The notes beneath the pieces are model-generated. The model worked only from the letters and a program-made list of their open reading frames with translations. It did no database searches and was not told the DNA's origin. A stretch of 5,088 nt of DNA from Promethearchaeota archaeon (GTDB lineage: Archaea; Asgardarchaeota; Lokiarchaeia; Sigynarchaeales; SOKP01). Shown here piece by piece: positions 4,747 to 5,088 of the stretch. The stretch lies in contig JAHLWJ010000338.1 in NCBI GenBank assembly GCA_019057975.1, positions 1 to 5,088 on the forward strand, read 5' to 3'. Position 1 is the stretch's first letter, and the number at the start of each line of letters is the position of its first letter. A program made the translations under genes and the position numbers.

Positions 4747-4753
4747 AAATATC
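4740..4753 (+). promoter_or_regulatory. Promoter candidate of the AOR-family gene
   Basis: ATTTTTTAAATATC contains a TTTAAATA-like TATA box about 38 nt before the ATG at 4785, which predicts a leader of about 12 nt. GAAGTGA (4772-4778) lies 6 nt before the ATG and differs by one base from the archaeal Shine-Dalgarno GAGGTGA, so it would fall at the very start of that leader. Confidence 0.38.
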
Positions 4754-4784
4754 ACATTAACAACTCTTATTGAAGTGAAATTTG

Positions 4785-5088
4785 ATGATTATAGCTGAAA
4801 AAAATTACGAACTTCGAGAGGTTCAAAAAGGTTACGTAAACCGAACTTTGTATATCAATTTAACTAACAATGAAATTTCTATAAAGCCTGTTTCAAATGA
4901 AATGAAAGAGAAGTTTATTGGAGGAAAAGGTTTTGATTTGTGGCTAATGTGGAATTCACTTCCAAAAGATCGTATTATCAAATGGAATGATCCTGAAAAT
5001 GAGATTTGTATTTCCTCTGGCCCATTGGGAGGGAGTATTTTTTATCCTGGTTCTGGAAAATCAATTGTTACCTCGATATCGCCTCTAA
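4785..5088 (+). CDS. Aldehyde:ferredoxin oxidoreductase family protein, N-terminal part (3' end outside window)
   Basis: The frame is open from ATG 4785 to the window edge, giving 101 residues of a protein that is usually about 600 long. The N-terminal AOR domain pattern is clear: GYVNRTLYINLTNNEISIKPV (17-36), the glycine-rich FIGGKGFDLWLMW (44-56), NDPENEICISSGPLGG (68-83), and YPGSGKSIVTSISPL (87-101), matching the family's 'GGRG', 'PENxLxxxxGPLxGT' and 'PxSGRxxVxxxSPLT' blocks. This domain holds the tungstopterin; the cysteines for the [4Fe-4S] cluster would lie further on. The family oxidises aldehydes to acids with ferredoxin as acceptor in the cytoplasm of anaerobes; the subfamily and substrate cannot be told from this part. 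An in-frame TGA at 4776-4778 means only ATG 4785 or TTG 4782 can be the start, and the ribosome site GAAGTGA supports the ATG. Confidence 0.85.
   Translation, partial: MIIAEKNYELREVQKGYVNRTLYINLTNNEISIKPVSNEMKEKFIGGKGFDLWLMWNSLPKDRIIKWNDPENEICISSGPLGGSIFYPGSGKSIVTSISPL

Noticed and set aside
4782..4798. Box C/D-type small RNA (TGATGA followed by CTGA)
   Set aside because: The two boxes are far too close for a guide region and coincide with the start of the AOR-family coding sequence.

Overview
This AT-rich window (roughly one-third G+C by eye) looks archaeal. Several genes have a TATA-like box close upstream and little or no leader. The gene content also points that way: a VapB antitoxin of the archaeal DUF217-like type, a cyclic 2,3-diphosphoglycerate synthase/COG2403-type P-loop protein, an eRF1/Pelota-like protein and a tungstopterin aldehyde:ferredoxin oxidoreductase. 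The AOR start and the eRF1-like gene would suit an Asgard-type (Lokiarchaeia-like) anaerobe, but that placement is inference and other archaea are possible.

Layout: 1-274 (+) is the tail of a cysteine-rich protein, probably a radical SAM enzyme, running in from the left. 369-1115 (-) is an eRF1/Pelota-superfamily protein without a decoding domain. 1307-1983 (+) is a toxin-antitoxin (TA) operon: a ribbon-helix-helix antitoxin overlapping a PIN toxin by ATGA. 1984-2404 has no intact gene but holds a dispersed repeat, a decayed tail of a second PIN gene and a second kind of repeat. 2405-3048 (-) is a second, unrelated vapBC operon, again joined by an ATGA overlap. 3049-3347 holds its promoter and a palindromic operator candidate, a possible 42-residue ORF and the partner of the second repeat. 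3348-4688 (+) is the cDPGS/COG2403-like gene, followed by a probable terminator. 4785-5088 (+) is the first 101 residues of an AOR-family gene that runs off the right end.

The main unexpected structure lies between 1184 and 3302. Each TA operon sits between its own pair of direct repeats. Repeat R1 (about 70-80 bp, at 1184 and 1995) brackets TA operon 1. Repeat R2 (56 bp, equal length, 47/56 identical, at 2349 and 3247) brackets TA operon 2. The piece at 2088-2404 also begins with a PIN-gene tail and ends with R2, the same order as 2405-3302. This suggests that a vapBC unit was duplicated in tandem and the first copy then lost most of its coding sequence. The region therefore reads as a small TA island inserted between chromosomal housekeeping or metabolic genes.

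The TA operons are probably autoregulated stress or addiction modules. The flanking eRF1-like, cDPGS-like and AOR genes have no evident functional link to them or to each other. All calls come from reading the sequence; no database search was run.
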